NCBI RefSeq assembly: GCF_031877795.1
Contig: NC_133955.1
Coordinates: 2,790,001 to 2,854,000, forward strand
Length of the DNA: 64,000 nt
Origin: Strix aluco
Lineage: Eukaryota > Chordata > Aves > Strigiformes > Strigidae
Direction of reading: 5' to 3'
Positions 57,958-64,000 of this stretch are shown one piece after another. Under the pieces are notes generated by a model. That model was not told where the DNA came from, searched no databases, and saw nothing but the letters and a program-made list of their open reading frames with translations. Position numbers and translations under genes: made by a program. Positions within the stretch are counted from its first letter, which is position 1. Every line of letters begins with the position of its first letter.

Positions 57958-58150
57958 CAATCCCAGAACTGTTGAGGTTAGAAGGCAACTCTTGGGATCA
58001 TCTGGACCAACCCAGCTGCCCATAACCCTGACCCATGTTCTTGGAGAAGTTTACACTGGCTAGCCCTATGCCATGTCCTCCAGCCTCTGCCCTGCCCATT
58101 CAACCAGGACCTTGTCCATGGAGTCTGGTCATCCCAGGATTCATGACCAG
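57958..58150 (-). mobile_element. Old CR1 3' fragment (reverse orientation)
   Basis: CTCAATCCCAGAACTGTTGAGGTTAGAAGGCAACTCTTGGGATCATCTGGACCAACCC matches the reversed CR1 3' region (AATCATAGAAT...GGTTGGAAGGGACCTC...GATCATCTAGTCCAACC) with many differences. The right boundary is vague. Confidence 0.65.
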
Positions 58151-59849
58151 CCACCCTCTGTTAGCTCTCAAGCTCAGATTTTCTCCAAAGCCCCCCACTG
58201 ACCCAGGGAAGCCCCATAAATCCTACAAGATATAACCCTGCTCACCCCCTTGTTTCCCTCACTTGCCATGCTATGCATGAGACACTACTAAAAATGTCTC
58301 CGTAACCTATGCTCTAATTCCTCAACCTTCCTCAAATTCGAGTTGACAGAGCATTTTCTCCTGTTCCCCAGCTACTTGCCTGCCTCCAGGTATGTTGCTA
58401 TGGAGGAGCCAAGCAAGCCGGGCTCTCCTGGGCGTTGGTCCAAAGGCTCACGTTTTCGTGGTCCCCAGGAAATACCTCCAAACATAGACATCAGGGTCAA
58501 GAGGCATCTCTGAGACAGCCAGAGCATGAAGCTATGTACTCTGACAGGGCCAGATGATCTCAGATTTGCTAACAAGGGGGTAGTTTTCCAGGTTGGGGGA
58601 GGTGTGGTCACCCAGGAAGAGGAAGGAGAGAAGAAAGAGCAAAACCGCATTGGCCAGGCTGGTCTTTAAAGGGATGGTGACATCCCAAAAAAGAGGCACA
58701 GGGCTCTGAGGGATGCACACCAGCTGGAGCAGGAGCCATGGACCACGTGAGAAGAGGGGATGGGGAGAGGAGGTCAGGGCAGAAACACTGGTTCTTTGGT
58801 CCATCAGGATGTCACAGGGGTGCTGGGCTTGGCCAGATGCCGAGCTCAGCTCCTGGCTGCAAGACAGCAACAGGCAAGCACTGATGGTTGCATGGAGACA
58901 TCACCCCGAGGACCCCGGCCCATGGTGCTCTACACAGACAGACAGCAAGACGTGCATCTCCAGAAAGAGCACGAAGGAGACCCTGCACTTTCTGCTAGCC
59001 CTGCTCCTTCTGTAAGCTGAGAAGAAAGCTCATCACAGCTACCAGCCTCGCAAGTCACATGGGGATCAGGTAACGCTACGAGTGCAAACCTGGTCCTCCA
59101 TGGGCTCTGATCCTGCCCAGAGGCTACAGCCTGGCAGCACGACCCTCCTGCTCCACGGAGGGATATTTTTTCTCCCCTGGTTATTTCAGAAACAGCATTT
59201 GGCAGCAGGATGAAGCCAGGACACGAAAGATGGTATCAGTATCTCAGGGAGGGCATGTTTCCTCCAAAACCGTGTGATAACACAGATGTTCCTCGATAGC
59301 TTTCACCAGTGAGGAATAATATGACTAATAAAGGCTCCTCCTTCCCCAAAACACCTTTGGGATGCCTGAGGGATGGGGTCTCTGAGGCAGGAGAGGGTGA
59401 CATGGGGCTCCCGACCATTTTCGCTGCCTGCAGGCCATGGATGGGTACTGGTAGTCCCTCCTGCTCCCCAGAGCAGCTTGGAGTGGCTCAAACTTGTCAA
59501 GTGGGTCATGAACCAGAAAATTTTCCACAGTTGCTCTGGCAAAAGAAGACAGCCCTGCTCCCCAGCACAGTGATGTAGGGCTAGAGGAGACTGTTTGTCT
59601 GTCCTTCTCCAGCTGTCTTTCACTCCCTGGTGGGTCTATCACCCAGAGGGGAGGATTGAAGATCTGTTCTCTCCATACCTTGACCCACAGGGATTTCATC
59701 CTGTCTTGAATGATCTTGACACCTCCTTGACCCCTCAGCATTCACATGGCCCATGCCTTGATGACTTTATCCATCAGCTCACAGGTGGCCACCTCTAGAA
59801 TCGCACAACCATCAACTCTGCTCAGAAGTCTTCTGTGTGTCTTTCTCAA

Positions 59850-61050
59850 AGGTGATCACGATGTCTAATCTAAACCAAAATGGCTTGCAAAAGCAGGTCT
59901 CTTTTGATGATGTGTTAAGAAAAGCAATTTAAAGAGCTCTGAAAAAAAAAGAAATAGATCAATACCAAAACTTTAGATCATAAGAAAATGAACACTCGGA
60001 TTTCTCTCCTATTTCAGTTTGGGTGAGAGTGGTTGAAAATTAAACACTTTCCCCAGGAAAAGAACATCAATGAAACCATTTTCCTTGAAGTTCTTGGTTT
60101 GAACAAAACTTGAGTTTTTCAAGCTGTTCAGTGATGTTTAGATGCTGTTTTCTGTGTTGACTCACAGGATGATTCATAGGTTAAGAGCAAGTGAATCAAC
60201 ACGGTTTATCATCCAGACTTATCTGGGCCACGTTACTATAGTATATTGGCATCTTGTTTATTTGCACATTGCTGGCAAGACCGCCGTACATTGAGCAAAC
60301 TCAATCACGGAAACACTACACTGTGTGCTGTAGATGACAAAGGCATCGTGGCAAGTTGCCCAAGTCCAAAGTCAAAAGTTTTCCCTTAGGGACCAGGCTT
60401 GAGAGCTGAAGGTTTCATTACCCACTGCCATGGCTTCACTTGTGGGTGCACCATGGTGAGGGAGAAACTGCTCCCATGGAGTCATTTCACTGACAAGGAC
60501 GGGAGTGGGGTGTCTCAGCCCCCTGACTTCGGGGTGAGGCAGCTAAAATGAGTCTGGCGTTGGAAACAAAACAAAATGCCCACTGGTGCAATTCCTCCAC
60601 CTCAGCAGGAAAATGAAGAGCACACTGAGTGGGCTGCGCTGGCTGTTCCTGCAGGCAACTGGGAGGGTTGAACATTAAAATTTTAGTGATAATTAAAATA
60701 TCAACACATTTTTGCCTGAAACTCCAAATATTTCAGAATTTAGCTGAAATACAGGGTATTCGTGTTTTCCAGTGAGAAAAGACCTTTTTTCTACAGGAAG
60801 CAGGCACTTTTTATAAATTGGCGCTGACCCATATTTCCAGCCCATTGCACCACTGATCTGTTGCCTTATTTATCTTCCAGGTAACGTACAGGTCTAAATA
60901 ATGAGAGTATCATTTCTTCCTTAAAGGATCAGCTTCTCCTCATGCCGCTGTTATTCAAACCCCTCAAAAGATGCAGCATGGTCATCCTTTAACTCGGTTT
61001 ATTAACAGGACCCCATTGCAAAGAGATAAATCTGGTTGTACTCCAAAAAC
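59850..61050. other. AT-rich, ORF-poor block upstream of MYBPH
   Basis: About 1.2 kb of AT-rich sequence with almost no open frames and no repeat I recognise, set in GC-rich flanks. It contains TTTTTATAAATTGG near 60808 and CAAATATTTC near 60724. Possible distal regulatory DNA; composition is the only evidence. Confidence 0.35.
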
Positions 61051-62584
61051 ATCGGGTCTACCCATTCACCCAGATTTGCCAGTTTAGGAAATCGCCGCAT
61101 CAGAGACCTGCCAGGTGGGATGGGGGAAAGCCTCGGCAGCACCTTTCGCCATCACGACAGCTGATGTGTTGGTGCGTGGAGACGGAAGATGCCTCCGACA
61201 GCTGGGGGAAATCCTGGAGGCTTTCAGAGATTAGGACCATCCCTTAAATACGGCTCCAGGATTAGTCAGGAGGTGGCGAGACCTTCCCACTTGCACATCA
61301 TAAAGCAAAGCGGAGGTGCCAAAGGCCCAGAATAAATGAATGGCCCGTGTCATCCGGGTGGGAAGGGCTCCTTGAAGCCGTAACATCCTGTGTCCTCATC
61401 CCCTATTGCTCCTGTGCCCATGAACATCTCTGGGAAGCCCGTCGGGCTCTTTGCACCCCAGGAGGACTGTGAAAGCAGCAGGGTGGATGTCACACGCTGT
61501 CACCTGGGCCACCACTGATTCTGAGCATGGCATCATGAGGTCCTTGGCACAAGTGATGTGCTTCACTGGGGCAGAGGACACAGCCAGGCTCCAAGGGGTG
61601 GTGTCATGGCTGTCAACAAGGAGCAGTCACCCACAGCCTCTATCAGGGTGTGGAAGGGGACTCCCAGCACTGACAGGGTCCCCATTGCCATACCCAGTGG
61701 GATACATTCAAAGCCCCAACAGGAGAGAGCAGGAACTATCCCCACCTACCTATGGCCACATCCAGCCCTGCGGACATCATGTGGACTGTGAGTCCATGGA
61801 AAACACTACAATTGGCCACAAAAATGCCCAAAACTCCTGGATTTAAGGAGAAAGGAGGTGCCCAAGCCCCTTTGGGGTAGGATATTGCTGTCAGTTACTG
61901 ATGCAGCTGGAGGTGGTTCCAGTGCAGGGCTGTCCTCTCCTTTCAGCTGCTTCCCCTGCTCCTGCCCTTGCCTGTCCCCTCTCCAGGGGGGTTAAGTCAG
62001 ACCTCCAGAAAACTGGGGAAGTCATACATAAAACACCCAGCAGCCGACCACAAATGCCAGCAGGGCTGAGGTTGAGGCAGCTTAGTGCCCTGCCTGCCAC
62101 GTCACGTCTCCCCGGCTCCCAGCAGCATTTCCAGCCTCCGTGTCACTGTGATATTCGCAGCGCACTGAGTCAAGCAGCCAGGGCAGGCGGCAGGTGGGCT
62201 GGGATGTAGGCAAGCTTTCCATTTTGTGTGTCGCACGCAAGCAGACACTTACTTCACCCCAAAGCAATGACTGCAGGCAGGGGCTCCCAGGGCCAAGCTA
62301 GGACATGGGCTCGACCCCTGTCCCAAAGCCCCCTGGGGTAGTGCCTGTTGCGGTGCCACCCTGCAGCAGGAGTTTTAAGCAAGTATTGCTTTAAAATGTC
62401 CTTGTCTGGTCTAGAAAACACAACCAGGCAATAGACACCATCAGCAGTGTCTCTGAGGTCCTGTCGGGCGTCCCTTGCCAGGCACAGAAGTAGGGTTCAT
62501 GCAGCCCAGCCTCACGCTCCAGAGTTATCCCTGTTGCATGGTTGCACATCAGCTCACTCCACCAGCGCTCAGTATCACCACAGT

Positions 62585-62810
62585 TGGATTCGTCAAATCA
62601 TTGATAACCCTTTCTTCACCAAAACGGTTGTCAAGCATTGGAACAGGCTGCCCAGGGAAGTGGTTGAGCCACCATGCTTGGTGGTATTTAAAAGACATGT
62701 AGATGCGACGTTTAGGGACATGGTTTAGTGGTGGACTTGGCTGTGTGAGGTTAACGGTTGGCCTTGATGATCTTAAAGGTCTTTTCCAACCTAAATGAAT
62801 CTCTGATTCT
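62585..62810 (+). mobile_element. CR1 LINE 3' fragment, plus orientation
   Basis: The plus frame reads [19 protein letters not shown] and [14 protein letters not shown], the C terminus of CR1 ORF2. The typical 3' UTR follows (TTGGCCTTGATGATCTTAAAGGTCTTTTCCAACC) and a degenerate tail AATGAATCTCTGATTCT ends at 62810. 5'-truncated and inactive. Confidence 0.92.
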
Positions 62811-63740
62811 ACCATCAGTCGGGACAAACAAGAGGTTCACCCACCACCAGGTCCCCCCGGCATCAGCTCACAGAGCAGCACAGTGAGTGCCTAAACCTGC
62901 AACCTGTCTGTGAGGATCAGGAGCTGCTGGATGTGGGCAGGACTCATCGGTGCAGACACCCAGAACTGATGGCCTCTTTGGGGTGTTATTTTGGGGTTAT
63001 GATGGGATAATTCTCCTCTGAGCTGGAAGAGAGAGAAAGAGAAATCTATGCAGGGATACCCTGATTTTGCCCAGTGCCTCACTGGGAGCTGAGCCAGGGA
63101 GCTCAGTGCCAGCTCCGTGTCCCCTCCAGTCTGGGGACAGCACTGCAGGGGGAAAACCATCATGGAGCAGTATCACCCACTGCCCCCAGGCAAAGCACTA
63201 TTCATGGGGCCTTTGCACATCGCAGCGAAGGCGTGAGGTGGGCAGCACCCTCTGAATCAGCAGCCGCGCAGGGCAGGAGTGGTGACCTCCAGCAGCTGCA
63301 CCTGGGGCCGGCTGGGACAGGACCCAGTGGGCCGGCAGAAGCCTTCACACACCTTGGCACTGCATCAGTCACCTCCCGTTTCTCCAGCGCCCCAAAGCAA
63401 TGCCAAACCCGGGGCATTGCTCTGACTTTGGTGGGGTTTTTTCCCAATCCTGCCTTACCTCTGGGGCTGCCAGCAGGAGCTTACCTAGGATGGGCAGGCA
63501 GAGAGCCTGCAGGGGCTGAGCCCGTGCCAGCCCTGTTGTGCTCAGCCTGCCAGGGGTCACCTCTACCAAGGGTTGGGGACAGCAGCTGGGGATGCCAATA
63601 AGGCTCTGTCATCACCTGCCCTGCCTGGTCCCACTCTGGGGCAGGGAAAGGCTGCAAACAGCAGCTTGAGTTTCCCCTTCTGCATTCTGAGCCCAGAAAA
63701 GCTCAGAAAGACCAAAAATGTTGCAAGCCACCTTTGCTAT

Positions 63741-63746
63741 TTTATT
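63741..63746 (-). terminator. Possible polyadenylation signal of a gene beyond the right edge
   Basis: AATAAA on the minus strand (GAATAAAATAGC), with ATTTATTTA-like text about 160 bases upstream of it, as in many 3' UTRs. No coding exon is visible up to the edge. Chance occurrence is quite possible. Confidence 0.2.
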
Positions 63747-64000
63747 CAGGACATTTACACATGGGGGTGGCAGCCGCACACCTGACTGCTTCTGTCACTG
63801 AGCTGTGGCAACCCTTGGGCCAGCAAGTGGGGATCTGGGGGGCTCTGCAAGAGAAGGGGAAGGAAGTAGCTCAGCCCTGGGCTCCACCAACACCGAGAGC
63901 AAATTTATTTACCATTTAGTATCAATAGAGAGCTCAGGTGTTTGCTCTTCACTACACAGGGGCAAACACTACTACCCAGGGCCCCACCTTACTGCCATGC

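Larger units (their letters stand above)
57460..64000. other. Upstream flank of MYBPH, no gene identified
   Basis: About 6.5 kb. It holds a C-run cluster at 57588-57610 (G-rich on the MYBPH sense strand), two CR1 pieces (57958, 62585) and an AT-rich, ORF-poor block at about 59850-61050. I looked for chitinase-family (CHI3L1/CHIT1) exons, the mammalian neighbours, and saw none. At the right edge, minus-strand AATAAA hexamers at 63746-63741 and in ATTTATTTA text near 63905 could belong to the 3' UTR of a next gene. Confidence 0.6.

Noticed and set aside
56814-58025. 403-codon plus-strand open frame, the longest in the window
   Set aside because: Antisense to the GC-rich MYBPH first exon. Its Gly/Ala/Ser text is the mirror of the Pro/Ala tail, and it runs into a CR1 relic. 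No domain is recognisable.
57460-64000. Search for chitinase-family exons upstream of MYBPH
   Set aside because: No glycosyl-hydrolase-18 motif (such as DxxDxDxE) was found in any frame, so none is reported.

Overview
This is vertebrate nuclear DNA, almost certainly from a bird. The evidence is intron-containing genes with GT/AG splice sites, several CR1 retrotransposon pieces with typical avian 3' ends, GC-rich and CpG-rich stretches like those of a microchromosome, and proteins close to the chicken forms as I recall them. The gene set and order MYOG - ADORA1 - MYBPH match the conserved amniote block found on human 1q32. The sequence differs from chicken MYOG as I remember it at several positions, so I do not name a species.

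Layout. (1) 1-2.7 kb, minus strand: the first coding exon of myogenin (MYOG, 160 codons) with a strikingly conserved proximal promoter (E-box, TATA, MEF2, MEF3). Exons 2 and 3 are not in the window, so intron 1 is longer than 2 kb. It carries a large compound pentanucleotide microsatellite. (2) 2.7-15.8 kb: intergenic, with small tandem arrays and MIR-like SINE relics. (3) 15.8-42.95 kb, plus strand: ADORA1, the adenosine A1 receptor. It has a CpG-rich promoter, a probable 5' UTR intron, two coding exons (324 aa in all) separated by an intron of about 25.0 kb, a short 3' UTR and a clear AATAAA. The big intron holds two CR1 copies (one expanded into a TTCTC microsatellite of about 210 bp), a 21-bp minisatellite, a MIR relic and AT-rich segments. 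(4) 43-46.3 kb: intergenic gap between the convergent ADORA1 and MYBPH. (5) 46.3-57.45 kb, minus strand: MYBPH, myosin-binding protein H. I could place ten coding exons whose phases all agree and give 501 aa, plus a TATA promoter, a repeat-bearing 5' UTR and a probable non-coding last exon. (6) 57.5-64 kb: upstream flank of MYBPH with two CR1 pieces, an AT-rich block and no gene I can support.

MYOG and MYBPH are both skeletal-muscle genes (a myogenic transcription factor and a thick-filament protein). They flank a neuronal/cardiac GPCR gene that shares their neighbourhood but not, as far as the sequence shows, their regulation. I found no unknown multi-gene system. The notable points concern gene structure, promoter conservation and repeat biology.
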